Position numbers and translations under genes: made by a program
The notes under the pieces: generated by a model
The model's database searches: none
What the model saw: only the letters and a program-made list of their open reading frames with translations
Told to the model about the DNA's origin: nothing
DNA from: Leifsonia tongyongensis
Lineage (GTDB): Bacteria > Actinomycetota > Actinomycetes > Actinomycetales > Microbacteriaceae
Assembly: GCF_010686705.1 (NCBI RefSeq)
Contig: NZ_JAAGWY010000001.1
Coordinates: 1-64,000 of the forward strand
Direction: 5' to 3'
Length of the DNA: 64,000 bases
Part shown: piece by piece, positions 27,788-37,201 of the stretch
Layout: each line of letters opens with the position of its first letter
How positions within the stretch are numbered: position 1 is the first letter of the stretch

Positions 27788-27791
<4 letters not shown>

Positions 27792-28522
27792 CGACCATCG
27801 CCGTCGACCGGCGTCCCGACCGTGTCACCGTCCGGCTCGACCGGCCGGAGACGCGCAACGCGATCAACCAGGAGATGGTCGACGAGCTGCACGAGATCTG
27901 CGCCGAACTCGAGGCGTCGCCGCGCATCCTGATCATCCTGGGCGGTGACGGGGTGTTCGCATCCGGAGCCGACATCGCCGAACTGCGCGAACGCCGGGCA
28001 GCGGATGCGCACCGCGGCATCAACGCCCGTCTCTTCGCGCGCATCGCGGCCCTTCCCTTGCCGGTCATCGCGGCCATCGACGGCTACGCGCTCGGCGGCG
28101 GTGCGGAGCTCGCGTACGCGGCGGACTTCCGGATCGGCACCCCCACACTGCGGATCGGCAACCCGGAGACGGGGCTCGGCATCATCGCAGCGGCCGGCGC
28201 ACTGTGGCGGCTGCGGGAGCTCGTCGGCGAGCCGCTGGCCAAAGAGATCCTGCTGGCCGGCCGCATCCTCGACGCCGACGAGGCACTGGCCGTGCGTCTC
28301 GTGACCGAGCTCCACGCCCCTGACGAGCTCGAAGCCGGTGCGAACGCGCTCGCCGACCGGATCGCCGCCAACGATCCCCTGGCGACGCAGTACACGAAAG
28401 CCGTCTTCCATGCTCCCGACGACGATCACCCGCGCGCCGACCAGGATGCCCAGGCGATCCTCTTCGAATCCCCGGAGAAGATCCGGCGGATGACCGACTT
28501 CCTCGAGAGGAGACGCCGGTGA
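27788..28522 (+). CDS. paaF: enoyl-CoA hydratase/isomerase
   Basis: A 244-aa crotonase fold. The oxyanion loops are FASGADIAEL and IDGYALGGGAELAYAAD, and Glu in NPETGLGII is at the catalytic position. It probably hydrates 2,3-dehydroadipyl-CoA. The ATG overlaps the thiolase stop (ATGA). Confidence 0.85.
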
Positions 28523-29379
28523 GCACCGTGCCTGACCGCGTCGGCGTGCTCGGCGGCGGCCGGATGGGCGCCGGGATCGCCCACGCGTTCCTGCTCGCGG
28601 GCGCCGAGGCCGCCGTCGTCGAACGCGACCTGCCGTCCGCCGACGCCGCACGCGCACGCATCCTCCGCGCCGTCGAGGCGAGCATCGAACGCGGCACGAC
28701 GACGCTCAGCCTCGAGACGCTCGCGCCGCGGCTCCGTGTGGGCGTCGAGCTGGACGTCTTCGCCCACGTCGGACTCGCCGTCGAGGCGGTCCCGGAAGAC
28801 CTGGTGACCAAGCACGACGCGCTGTCTGCTGTCGAAGCAGTGCTTCCGGCCGGCGCCTGCCTCGCGAGCAACACGTCGTCGCTGTCGATCGACGACCTCG
28901 CCGTGGTGCTCGCCCGGCCCGAGCGTTTCCTCGGGCTGCACTTCTTCAACCCGGTGCCCGCGTCACTGCTGGTGGAGGTCGTGACCGGGTCCGCGACCGA
29001 CCCGACGCTCGTCCCGCAGGCCCAGGACTGGGTGCGGGCACTCGGCAAGACACCGGTCACCGTCGCCGACGCGCCCGGGTTCGCCTCCTCACGGCTCGGA
29101 GTCACCCTCGGTCTCGAAGCGATCCGGATGCTCGAAGACGGCGTCGCCTCGGCAGAAGACATCGACGCCGCCATGGTCCTCGGCTACAAGCACCCGATGG
29201 GTCCGCTGCGACTCACCGACCTGGTCGGCCTGGATGTGCGGCTCGGCGTCGCTGAATACCTCACGGAGCGCCTCGGCCCCCGCTTCGAGCCGCCGGAGCT
29301 CCTCCGCCGCCTCGTGGCCGAAGGGAAGCTCGGACGCAAGACCGGGCAGGGTTTCTACACCTGGGACGACGCGCGATGA
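28519..29379 (+). CDS. paaH: 3-hydroxyacyl-CoA dehydrogenase
   Basis: A 286-aa protein. The N-terminal NAD fold is GVLGGGRMGAGIAHAFLLAG, the catalytic segment is FLGLHFFNPVP, and the C-terminal domain contains DAPGFASSRLGV and ends KTGQGFYTWDD. It would oxidise 3-hydroxyadipyl-CoA for the thiolase two genes upstream. The GTG start overlaps the preceding stop by 4 bp. Confidence 0.9.
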   Translation: MSTVPDRVGVLGGGRMGAGIAHAFLLAGAEAAVVERDLPSADAARARILRAVEASIERGTTTLSLETLAPRLRVGVELDVFAHVGLAVEAVPEDLVTKHDALSAVEAVLPAGACLASNTSSLSIDDLAVVLARPERFLGLHFFNPVPASLLVEVVTGSATDPTLVPQAQDWVRALGKTPVTVADAPGFASSRLGVTLGLEAIRMLEDGVASAEDIDAAMVLGYKHPMGPLRLTDLVGLDVRLGVAEYLTERLGPRFEPPELLRRLVAEGKLGRKTGQGFYTWDDAR

Positions 29380-29387
29380 CCCGTCAG

Positions 29388-29789
29388 TCAGTCGGCGGCC
29401 TCGTCGAGGATGAGGTTCGTGATGCGGGCGGTGCAGACGCGTTTGCCCTCCTCATCCGTCACCACGACCTCATGCGAGGCGATCTTGCGCCCCAGGCGGA
29501 TCGCCGTCGCGACGCCGGTCACCGTCCCCGAACGCACGCCGCGGTGATGCGTCACGTTGAGGTCCACACCGACCGCCGTGCGGCCTTCGCCGGCGTGCAG
29601 GACGGCAGCCCACGAGCCGAGCATCTCGGCGAACGCGGCGGATGCGCCCCCGTGCAGCAGCCCGTAGCCCTGGCGGTTGCCCTCCACCGGCATCGTGGCG
29701 ACCATCCGTTCCGGCGACTGCTCGAGGATCACGATCCCCAGCTTCACGTCGAGTTCACCCAGTTCGATGGTCCAGTCCCGGTGTGCCAT
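29388..29789 (-). CDS. PaaI-family hotdog acyl-CoA thioesterase
   Basis: A 133-aa hotdog protein with motif GLLHGGASAAFAEMLGSWAA. Its sequence (MAHRDWTIELGELDVKLGIVI) is nearer to YdiI/DHNA-CoA-type thioesterases than to the second PaaI at 33937. ATG 29789 is chosen for the AAAGG 11-13 bp upstream; earlier Mets are possible. It is convergent to paaH, 8 bp apart, and divergent from paaZ. Likely hydrolyses stalled CoA esters. Confidence 0.8.
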   Translation of the reverse strand: MAHRDWTIELGELDVKLGIVILEQSPERMVATMPVEGNRQGYGLLHGGASAAFAEMLGSWAAVLHAGEGRTAVGVDLNVTHHRGVRSGTVTGVATAIRLGRKIASHEVVVTDEEGKRVCTARITNLILDEAAD

Positions 29790-29872
29790 GGTCCGCATCC
29801 TTTCATCCAGCGCTGCTCCGGCGCTCAGTGTACCCACCCGCCGACGCGGCCGAGTTCGAAGAGAGCAACCCC

Positions 29873-31945
29873 ATGACGAACATCCTTCCCAGCTACGTGA
29901 ACGGCGCCTGGTGGACCCCGGCCGACCCGGCGCAGGCCGACACGACCCTCGTGCGCGACGCGTCGACGGGCGACGTGATCACCGCGGTCAGCACGACCGG
30001 CCTCGACCTGGCGGGTGCGCTCGACTACGCGCGGACCGTCGGCCAGGACTCGCTGGGGAGGCTGACGTTCCACCAGCGGGCGATGATCCTGAAGCAGCTG
30101 GCGCAGGCTCTCACGGAACGCAAGGACGAGCTGTACGCTCTCTCGAGCCGCGCAGGCGCCACGAAGTCCGACTCGTGGATCGACATCGACGGCGGCATCG
30201 GCGTGCTCTTCACCTACTCGTCGAAGGGCCGCCGCGAGCTGCCGAACGGCACCGTCTACGTCGACGGTCCGGCCGAGCAGCTCTCGAAGGACGGCTCGTT
30301 CCTCGGCCAGCACGTCTACACCCGGCTGTCCGGTGTCGCCGTGCAGATCAACGCGTTCAACTTCCCCGTCTGGGGTGCGCTGGAGAAGTTCGCGCCGGCG
30401 TTCCTCGCCGGAGTGCCGAGCCTGATCAAGCCGGCGACGCCCACGGGCTACCTCGCGGAGGCGTTCGTGCGCATCCTGGTCGAGTCCGGGCTGCTGCCCG
30501 AGGGTTCGCTGCAACTCGTCTCGGGTGCCGTGCCCGGGCTGTTCGAGTCACTGCGGCTCGGCGACCTGGTCGGTTTCACCGGGTCCGCGTCGACCGCGGA
30601 GCGACTTCGCGCCCACGACTCGGTGCAGACCGGCGGCGTTCGGTTCACGAGCGAGACCGACTCGATCAACGCATCCGTGCTCGGTCCGGATGCGGTGGCC
30701 GGCACCCCCGAATTCGACGCGTACGTCAAGCAGCTGGTGGCCGAGCTCACGGCGAAGTCCGGGCAGAAGTGCACCGCGATCCGCCGCGCCATCGTGCCAG
30801 ACGCCGCCGTCGACGACCTGGTCTCCGCCGTGCGGGCGCGGATCGACGAACGGGTCGTCATCGGGGATCCGCGCGCAGAGGGCGTCACGATGGGACCGCT
30901 CGCCTCGGTCGAGCAGCGCGACGAGGTCCTCCGCCAGGTCGAGCGGCTGCGCGCCGGTGGCGGCGAGGTCGTGATCGGCTCGACCGACGCGCCGAGCGTT
31001 CGACGTGCAGACGGCTCCGAGAGCGCTGACCAGTCCGGCGCGTTCGTCGCCCCGATCGTCCTGCGCTTCGCCGACAACACGGCGAGCGCCGCACACACCA
31101 TCGAAGCGTTCGGGCCCGTGGCCAGCATCCTGGGCTACGGCTCGACCGCCGAGGCGATCGCGACCGTCGCCCGTGGTGACGGCTCCCTCGTCACGAGCAT
31201 CGCCACCCACGACCCCCAGGTCGCCGTCGAACTCGTCGGAGGAATCGCCGCGCTCAACGGCCGCGTGCTGATCCTCGACCGCGACGACGCCCGCACCTCG
31301 ACAGGCCACGGCTCCCCCGTGCCGCACCTCGTGCACGGCGGCCCTGGACGCGCCGGCGGCGGCGAAGAGCTCGGCGGCATCCGGGCCGTCCTGCACCACA
31401 TGCAGCGCACCGCCGTGCAGGGGTCGCCCGACATGCTGACGGCGATCACCGGGGTGTGGCACACCGGTGCGGCCGTGAAGACCGCGGGGGCGCATCCGTT
31501 CCGCAAGTCGCTCGCCGAACTGCGCATCGGCGACAGCGTGCACTCGGAGAGCCGCACGGTCACCCTCGACGACATCGAGCAGTTCGCCAAGTTCACCGGC
31601 GACACGTTCTATGCCCACATGGACGAAGAGGCCGCGGCCGCGAATCCGTTCTTCCCCGGGCGGGTGGCGCACGGCTACCTCCTGGTCTCGTGGGCGGCCG
31701 GGCTGTTCGTCGACCCGGCGCCGGGCCCGGTGCTCGCGAACTACGGGCTCGAGAACCTGCGGTTCATCACGCCGGTGTCGCCCGGGGACAGCATCCGCAT
31801 CGACCTGACAGCTAAGCAGATCTCACCGCGCGAGACCGATGAGTACGGGGAAGTCCGATGGGATGCGGTCATCCGCAACCAGAACGACGAGACGGTCGCG
31901 ACCTACGACGTGCTCACTCTCGTTGCGAAGGAGCTCGCCGCCTGA
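29873..31945 (+). CDS. paaZ: oxepin-CoA hydrolase / semialdehyde dehydrogenase
   Basis: A 690-aa bifunctional fusion. An aldehyde dehydrogenase domain (~1-520) has FNFPVWGALEKFAP, Glu in RFTSETDSINA and catalytic Cys in SGQKCTAIRR. A C-terminal MaoC hotdog hydratase (~540-690) has FTGDTFYAHMDEEAA and GRVAHGYLLVSW. It opens the oxepin ring and oxidises the aldehyde to 3-oxo-5,6-dehydrosuberyl-CoA. Full length, both active sites present. Start is at ATG 29873, matching the family start; the ribosome site is weak (GAGAG). Confidence 0.93.
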   Translation: MTNILPSYVNGAWWTPADPAQADTTLVRDASTGDVITAVSTTGLDLAGALDYARTVGQDSLGRLTFHQRAMILKQLAQALTERKDELYALSSRAGATKSDSWIDIDGGIGVLFTYSSKGRRELPNGTVYVDGPAEQLSKDGSFLGQHVYTRLSGVAVQINAFNFPVWGALEKFAPAFLAGVPSLIKPATPTGYLAEAFVRILVESGLLPEGSLQLVSGAVPGLFESLRLGDLVGFTGSASTAERLRAHDSVQTGGVRFTSETDSINASVLGPDAVAGTPEFDAYVKQLVAELTAKSGQKCTAIRRAIVPDAAVDDLVSAVRARIDERVVIGDPRAEGVTMGPLASVEQRDEVLRQVERLRAGGGEVVIGSTDAPSVRRADGSESADQSGAFVAPIVLRFADNTASAAHTIEAFGPVASILGYGSTAEAIATVARGDGSLVTSIATHDPQVAVELVGGIAALNGRVLILDRDDARTSTGHGSPVPHLVHGGPGRAGGGEELGGIRAVLHHMQRTAVQGSPDMLTAITGVWHTGAAVKTAGAHPFRKSLAELRIGDSVHSESRTVTLDDIEQFAKFTGDTFYAHMDEEAAAANPFFPGRVAHGYLLVSWAAGLFVDPAPGPVLANYGLENLRFITPVSPGDSIRIDLTAKQISPRETDEYGEVRWDAVIRNQNDETVATYDVLTLVAKELAA

Positions 31946-31956
31946 GCCGCGCGCGC

Positions 31957-32550
31957 TCAGACGCGGAGGCCGTCGAAGGCGACCGTGAGCACGTCCTCGG
32001 CGAGCTGGTCGGCACCCTCGGCGCCTCCCGGCCGGTACCACTCGACGATCGAGTTGATCATGCCGAACAGCAGGCGGGTGGCAACGCCGGGATCGACGTC
32101 GGCGCGCAGCGAGCCCTCGTCGCGCGCCTCGACGACGAGAGCGGCCACCGCGCGGTCGAACGCGCGCCGCCGGGCGAGCGCCCGCCGCTCGACCTCGGTG
32201 TTCCCGCGCACGCGCAGCAGCAGTGTGACGTAGGGCAGCTTGTCGGTGAGCACGCGCACCGCGCCGCGCAGCACATGCGCGAGCCGTTCGGCCGCGTCGC
32301 CCGTGCTTGCGGCCTCCTCGAGGAGCACCCCCTCCAGACCGTCGAGCGCCTGGCCGAGCGCGAGCTCGAGCAACTCGTCCTTGGATGCGACGTGGTGGTA
32401 GATCGCCGACTTCGAGAGCCCGAGGCGTGCGGCCAGCACGCCCATGGACGTGGCGTCGTAGCCGAACTCGTTGAACGCTGCGACCGCGACCTCCAGGATC
32501 CCCGCCTGGTCGTATCCGGGCCGCCCGCGTCGAACTGCGGTCTCTGTCAT
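31957..32550 (-). CDS. paaR: TetR-family regulator, probable phenylacetyl-CoA-responsive repressor
   Basis: A 197-aa protein. The N-terminal HTH runs through TSMGVLAARLGLSKSAIYHHVASKDELLE, followed by a TetR_C-type ligand domain. It is embedded among paa genes, and both paa promoters carry CCGAACGATC palindromes, so it is most likely PaaR, released by phenylacetyl-CoA. It lies 79 bp downstream of paaK on the same strand. Ligand and target are inferred from context. Confidence 0.82.
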   Translation of the reverse strand: MTETAVRRGRPGYDQAGILEVAVAAFNEFGYDATSMGVLAARLGLSKSAIYHHVASKDELLELALGQALDGLEGVLLEEAASTGDAAERLAHVLRGAVRVLTDKLPYVTLLLRVRGNTEVERRALARRRAFDRAVAALVVEARDEGSLRADVDPGVATRLLFGMINSIVEWYRPGGAEGADQLAEDVLTVAFDGLRV

Positions 32551-32629
32551 GTAGCAACCCTCCCGTGGTCGGTCGGCTTTTGCCGCAATGGCGTGCCGAG
32601 TGGGGCGAAAGTCGCCGGACGGCCTCCGC

Positions 32630-33940
32630 CTAGCGCAGGTCGTAGACCCGCTTCAGCTTGCCGGCGCTGCGCTCGAGCGTCCCCGGCGCCTCGACAGTGA
32701 CGAGCACGGTCGAGCCGATCTGATCCTTGACCCGAGCGATGAGTGCGGCGCTCGCGCGATCGCAGGCGACCGCATCCGCCCCCTCCGCCCGTTCGATGCG
32801 AACGGTGAGCTCGTCGAGTCTGCCCGGCCGGGTCAGCTCCAGGACGAAATGGGGCGAGAGATCGTCGATGCCGAGCACGATCTCCTCGATCTGGGTCGGG
32901 AACAGGTTGACGCCGCGCAGGATGATCATGTCGTCGTTGCGGCCGGTGATCTTCTCCATTCGCCGCATGCCCGGCCGCGCGCTTCCCGGCAGCAGCCGGG
33001 TCAGGTCGCGGGTGCGGTAGCGGATGACCGGGAACGCCTCCTTCGTGAGCGTCGTGAACACGAGTTCCCCGAGTTCTCCGTCGCCCAGCACGTCTCTCGT
33101 CTCGGGATCGATCACCTCGGGCAGGAAGTGGTCCTCCCACAGGTGCGGGCCGTCCTTCGTGTCGATGCACTCGTTTCCGACTCCCGGCCCCATCACCTCG
33201 CTGAGGCCGTAGATGTCGACGGCGTCGATGTCGAGCCGCTCCTCCAGCTCAGCGCGCATCGCGTTCGTCCACGGTTCGGCGCCGAGGATCGCGACCTTCA
33301 GGCTGGTCGCCCGCGGGTCGAGGCCCGCCTCGGCCATGGCGTCCGCGATGGTCAGCAGGTAGCTCGGCGTGCACATGATCACATCGGGTTCGAAGTCGTG
33401 GATGAGCTGCACCTGCTTGCTCGTCTGGCCGCCCGACATCGGGATCACCGTCGCACCGAGCGCCTCGATCCCGGCGTGGGCGCCGAGCCCGCCCGTGAAC
33501 AGTCCGTACCCGTACGCGTTGTGCACGCGCATCCCGGGCCTGACGCCGGAGGCGCGCAGGCAGCGAGCCACGAGACCGGCCCAATTGGCCAGATCCGTCT
33601 TCGTGTAGCCGACGACGGTCGGCCGCCCGGTCGTGCCGGAGGAGGCGTGGATGCGCGCCACCTGGTCCATCGGAACCGCGAACATCCCGAACGGGTACGT
33701 CTCGCGCAGGTCGTCCTTGGTCGTGAACGGGAGCAGCGCGACGTCGTCGAGGCTGCGGATGTCGCCGGGCCGCACGCCGGCCTCATCGAATTTGCGCGTG
33801 TACAGCGGAACGTTCTCGTACGCGTGCCGAACCGTCCAGCGGAGTCGCTCGAGCTGAAGCGCCTGCAACTCGTCCCGCGACAGGCGCTCCTCGGGGTCGA
33901 GTTCGTCCCACGCCGGCGCGCGGAGCCGTCCGGCGCTCAC
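32630..33940 (-). CDS. paaK: phenylacetate-CoA ligase
   Basis: A 436-aa ANL adenylating enzyme activating phenylacetate to phenylacetyl-CoA. The P-loop is ASSGTTGRPTVVGYT, with YGLSEVMGPGVGNEC, VIRYRTRDLT and GRNDDMIILRGVNLFPTQIEE, and an AMP-binding C-terminal domain. The GTG start at 33940 overlaps the PaaI stop by 4 bp (GTGA). The frame continues open upstream but that part is only the shadow of paaI. Confidence 0.95.
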   Translation of the reverse strand: MSAGRLRAPAWDELDPEERLSRDELQALQLERLRWTVRHAYENVPLYTRKFDEAGVRPGDIRSLDDVALLPFTTKDDLRETYPFGMFAVPMDQVARIHASSGTTGRPTVVGYTKTDLANWAGLVARCLRASGVRPGMRVHNAYGYGLFTGGLGAHAGIEALGATVIPMSGGQTSKQVQLIHDFEPDVIMCTPSYLLTIADAMAEAGLDPRATSLKVAILGAEPWTNAMRAELEERLDIDAVDIYGLSEVMGPGVGNECIDTKDGPHLWEDHFLPEVIDPETRDVLGDGELGELVFTTLTKEAFPVIRYRTRDLTRLLPGSARPGMRRMEKITGRNDDMIILRGVNLFPTQIEEIVLGIDDLSPHFVLELTRPGRLDELTVRIERAEGADAVACDRASAALIARVKDQIGSTVLVTVEAPGTLERSAGKLKRVYDLR

Positions 33941-34347
33941 CGCTGCCTGCTCGTGGTGTGGCTTCGGCCGCGGAACTCGGCGACGATCTCTCCGTTCTCG
34001 TCGGTCACGCTGACGTCGTAGAGGCCGGTCCGACCGCTCCTGGCGCGAACGCTCGCGGTCGCGGTGAGCGTCTGCCCAGCCGTCGTCGGCTTGAGGAAGG
34101 TGATGTCGGCGCCCGCGGCAAGGGTGATCTGCTCGTCTTCGTTGCAGGCGATCGCGAATGCCGTGTCGGCGAGTGCGAAGACGATTCCGCCGTGCGTCAC
34201 CTCGAAACCGTTGAGCATGTCGTCGCGGATGCGCATGGTGACCACGGCATCGCCGGGAAGGCTGCGGGTCACCTGCATGCCGAGGGCGGCGGATGCGCGA
34301 TCCCGTTCGATCATGGCAACTGCGGCACTCACGGTCGGTTGGGACAT
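33937..34347 (-). CDS. paaI: hydroxyphenylacetyl-CoA thioesterase PaaI
   Basis: A 136-aa hotdog thioesterase. The active-site region is NGFEVTHGGIVFALADTAFAIACN, and LAAGADITFLKPTTAGQTL is typical of PaaI proper. It rescues CoA from dead-end ring-hydroxylated esters. GAGGAGG precedes the ATG. First gene of paaI-paaK(-paaR), divergent from paaABCDE. Confidence 0.9.
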   Translation of the reverse strand: MSQPTVSAAVAMIERDRASAALGMQVTRSLPGDAVVTMRIRDDMLNGFEVTHGGIVFALADTAFAIACNEDEQITLAAGADITFLKPTTAGQTLTATASVRARSGRTGLYDVSVTDENGEIVAEFRGRSHTTSRQR

Positions 34348-34416
34348 CCGTCCTCCTCATCGAGACTGGATTCATCGAGGCTGGGTTCGCCGTGAACGTC
34401 AGCGTCGGTCGGGCTT

Positions 34417-34445
34417 TTGCCGGTCGGTGACCTAGACTATATACT
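34417..34445 (+). promoter_or_regulatory. paaA promoter
   Basis: -35 TTGCCG (34417-34422), 17 bp, -10 TATACT (34440-34445). This is the clearest promoter in the window. Confidence 0.65.
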
Positions 34446-34465
34446 AACCGAACGATCAGTAAGTA
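34442..34465. promoter_or_regulatory. PaaR-like operator overlapping the paaA -10
   Basis: TACTAACCGAAC and GATCAGTAAGTA form an imperfect palindrome that covers the -10 and start of transcription. A repressor here would block paaABCDE. It could also act on the divergent paaI operon. Confidence 0.7.
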
Positions 34466-34515
34466 ATGCGATCAGCCCACGAGGCGATCCGTTGAGCGGG
34501 ATCCAGGAGTCGACG

Positions 34516-35499
34516 ATGACCACGCCAGCAGAACTGCTACCCGACGAGGCGAGCGCCGAGGAGCGCCGGTTCACCGAACTCATCGAGGCGGACTCGCGGG
34601 TCGAGCCGCGCGACTGGATGCCGGCGGCCTACCGCAAGACGCTGATCCGCCAGATGTCCCAGCACGCGCACTCCGAGATCATCGGCATGCAGCCCGAATC
34701 CAACTGGATCACCCGGGCGCCCAGCCTGAAGCGCAAAGCGATCCTGATGGCGAAGGTCCAGGACGAAGCAGGTCACGGCCTGTATCTCTATTCGGCGACC
34801 CAGACGCTCGGCATCACCCGCGACGAGATGATGGACCAGCTGATCGCCGGCAAGGCACGCTACTCGTCGATCTTCAACTACCCCACACCGACCTGGGCCG
34901 ACATGGGCGCGATCGGCTGGCTCGTCGACGGCGCGGCCATCTGCAACCAGGTTCCGCTGTGCCGGGCCTCCTACGCCCCCTACGGCCGCGCGATGGTGCG
35001 GATCTGCAAAGAGGAGTCGTTCCACCAGCGCCAGGGCTTCGAGATCCTCCTCGAGCTCATGCACGGCACGGATGCGCAGAAGAGGATGGCGCAGGATGCG
35101 GTCGATCGCTGGTACTGGCCGTCATTGATGATGTTCGGGCCGCCCGACGACGACTCCCCCAACTCCGCGCAGTCGATGGCCTGGAAGATCAAGCGGTTCT
35201 CCAACGACGAGCTCCGCCAGCGTTTCGTGTCGATGCTGGTGCCCCAGGCGGAGGTGCTCGGCGTCACCCTTCCCGACCCCGACCTGCGCTGGAACGAGGA
35301 GCGCGGCGAATACGACCTGGGCGAGATCGACTGGACCGAGTTCCACGAGGTGCTCGCGGGTCGCGGACCGTGCAACGCGCTGCGGTTGCAGCGCCGACGG
35401 GATGCGCACGAGGAGGGCCGGTGGGTGCGTGAAGCCGCCGCCGCGTACGCGAAGCGCGTAGCCGAGCGCGAGACCGAAAGCGAGGCGGTCGCTTCATGA
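34516..35499 (+). CDS. paaA: phenylacetyl-CoA epoxidase, catalytic subunit A
   Basis: A 327-aa ferritin-like di-iron oxygenase. Iron-binding carboxylate/His motifs are DEAGHG and [11 protein letters not shown], and the family segment ISFAA-like region reads [25 protein letters not shown]. It epoxidises the ring of phenylacetyl-CoA with PaaC, PaaB and electrons from PaaE. ATG 34516 follows AGGAG. Confidence 0.96.
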   Translation: MTTPAELLPDEASAEERRFTELIEADSRVEPRDWMPAAYRKTLIRQMSQHAHSEIIGMQPESNWITRAPSLKRKAILMAKVQDEAGHGLYLYSATQTLGITRDEMMDQLIAGKARYSSIFNYPTPTWADMGAIGWLVDGAAICNQVPLCRASYAPYGRAMVRICKEESFHQRQGFEILLELMHGTDAQKRMAQDAVDRWYWPSLMMFGPPDDDSPNSAQSMAWKIKRFSNDELRQRFVSMLVPQAEVLGVTLPDPDLRWNEERGEYDLGEIDWTEFHEVLAGRGPCNALRLQRRRDAHEEGRWVREAAAAYAKRVAERETESEAVAS

Positions 35500-35831
35500 G
35501 CACTGCATCCGCATCCGCATCCGAACCGACGCCGCAGCCCTCAGGACACACCGAGACCTGGCCGCTCTGGGAGGTCTTCGTGCGCTCCAGCCGTGGACTC
35601 AGCCACGTCCACGTCGGCTCGCTCACCGCACCCGACGAGATCATGGCCGTGCGCAACGCGCGTGACCTGTACACCCGCCGCAACGAAGGCGTCTCGATCT
35701 GGGTCGTCCCCTCCGACGCCATCACGGCCAGCGATCCGGATGCGAAAGGCGCGTTCTTCGAATCCCCCGCGGGCAAGAACTACCGTCATGCCGTCTACTA
35801 CACGAAGAGCGAAGGGGTGAAGCACCTGTGA
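35496..35831 (+). CDS. paaB: phenylacetyl-CoA epoxidase subunit B
   Basis: A 111-aa structural subunit with [22 protein letters not shown] and [22 protein letters not shown] 20-residue Ser/Ala/Pro N-terminal extension precedes the core. Start overlaps the paaA stop by 4 bp. Confidence 0.95.
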   Translation: MSTASASASEPTPQPSGHTETWPLWEVFVRSSRGLSHVHVGSLTAPDEIMAVRNARDLYTRRNEGVSIWVVPSDAITASDPDAKGAFFESPAGKNYRHAVYYTKSEGVKHL

Positions 35832-36634
35832 ACCAGCGGATCACCGTCGACGGCCTCGAACTCTCCAGCGAAGTCATCGATGCGGGCGGAGCGACCACCG
35901 AGGACATCGCGGAATACGCCCTCTGGCTCGGCGACGACGCGCTCGTGCTCGCGCAGCACCTCGGCGACTGGATCACCCGGGCGCCCGAACTCGAAGAAGA
36001 CGTCGCGCTCGCGAACATCGCGCTCGATCTGCTGGGCCACGCGCGCTCGCTGCTGCACCATGCGGGAAGCGCATCCGGCCGCACCGAAGACGATCTCGCC
36101 TACTGGCGCGACGAGGGCGAGTTCCGCAGTGCACACCTGTTCGAACTGCCGAACGGCGACTTCGCCCACACGATCGCCCGCCAGCTCGTCGCGTCGCACT
36201 ACCTCTACGAGTTGTACGACCGGTTGCGCGCATCCGCCGACGACACCCTCGCCGCGATCGCGGCCAAAGCGGTCAAAGAAGTCGACTACCACCGCGACCA
36301 TGCCGACCAATGGGTGCTCCGCCTCGCACTCGGCACCGACGAATCCCGACGCCGCATGACGCGCGCGCTGGCCGACGTCTGGCCGTACGTGGACGAACTC
36401 TTCGTCGACGAGCCACTCGTCGACCGGCTCGAAGGCATCGCTCCGCGACCCTCGTCGCTGCGCCCGGCCTTCGACGCGACGGTCGCCCCCGTGCTGGCCG
36501 AGGCCGAACTGGAGGAGCCGCGAGGCTTCGTCTCGAGCGGCGGAGGCCGCCGTGGCGCGCACTCCGAGCACCTGGGCCCGCTTATCGCCGAGCTGCAGGT
36601 GCTCGCCCGGCAGCACCCCGGGGCGAGCTGGTGA
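35828..36634 (+). CDS. paaC: phenylacetyl-CoA epoxidase subunit C
   Basis: A 268-aa non-catalytic ferritin-like partner of PaaA. Conserved blocks are LGDDALVLAQHLGDWITRAPELEED in outline, ALDLLGHARSLLHHAG and KEVDYHRDHADQWVLRLALGT. Overlaps paaB by 4 bp. Confidence 0.93.
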   Translation: MNQRITVDGLELSSEVIDAGGATTEDIAEYALWLGDDALVLAQHLGDWITRAPELEEDVALANIALDLLGHARSLLHHAGSASGRTEDDLAYWRDEGEFRSAHLFELPNGDFAHTIARQLVASHYLYELYDRLRASADDTLAAIAAKAVKEVDYHRDHADQWVLRLALGTDESRRRMTRALADVWPYVDELFVDEPLVDRLEGIAPRPSSLRPAFDATVAPVLAEAELEEPRGFVSSGGGRRGAHSEHLGPLIAELQVLARQHPGASW

Positions 36635-36645
36635 AGGGGGCGACC

Positions 36646-37200
36646 ATGAACGAGACCACCGTGGCCACCGCGCAGGCCACCGCGCAGGCCACCACCCCGC
36701 CCGTCCTCCACCGCGGTGTGCTCGCACAGCGCGCGTGGCACATCGCCGCCGCGGTCGCCGACCCCGAAGTGCCGGTGCTCACGATCGACGACCTGGGCGT
36801 GCTCCGCTCGATCACGGTCGGTGAGAACGACGTCGCTGTCAGCATCACACCGACCTACAGTGGATGCCCCGCGATGGAGTCCATTCGCGACGACGTGGTG
36901 ACCGCCCTCAACGACGCCGGGTTCGAGAACGTCGTCGTGAACATCACGCTCTCCCCCGCCTGGACGACCGACTGGATCTCCGCGGAGGGCAAAGAGAAGC
37001 TCGAACGATTCGGCATCGCCGCGCCCAGCGGCCGGGCGAGCGCCGCCGGGGGACCGGTCCGGATGCGGATGTCGGTGAAATGCCCGCAATGCCAGTCGCT
37101 GAACACGCGCGAGCTCTCGCACTTCGGCTCGACCTCCTGCAAGGCCCTGTACCAGTGCCTCGACTGCCTGGAGCCGTTCGACTACTTCAAGGTCCTCTGA
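36646..37200 (+). CDS. paaD: PaaD, Fe-S maturation (MIP18/DUF59-like) protein
   Basis: A 184-aa protein. A DUF59 core (~30-110) reads DPEVPVLTIDDLGVLR and SPAWTTDWISAEG. The C-terminal zinc-finger-like cysteines are CPQC and CLDC. It is needed for maturation of the epoxidase in E. coli-type systems. ATG 36646 has AAGGGGG upstream; a GTG at 36631 overlapping paaC is an alternative. A 12-bp duplication gives ATAQATAQAT near the N-terminus. Confidence 0.9.
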   Translation: MNETTVATAQATAQATTPPVLHRGVLAQRAWHIAAAVADPEVPVLTIDDLGVLRSITVGENDVAVSITPTYSGCPAMESIRDDVVTALNDAGFENVVVNITLSPAWTTDWISAEGKEKLERFGIAAPSGRASAAGGPVRMRMSVKCPQCQSLNTRELSHFGSTSCKALYQCLDCLEPFDYFKVL

Positions 37201-37201
37201 C

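Noticed and set aside
32630-34375. 581-codon paaK frame extended upstream through paaI
   Set aside because: The first ~145 codons are Arg-rich shadow of paaI. GTG 33940 with a 4-bp overlap gives the normal paaK length.
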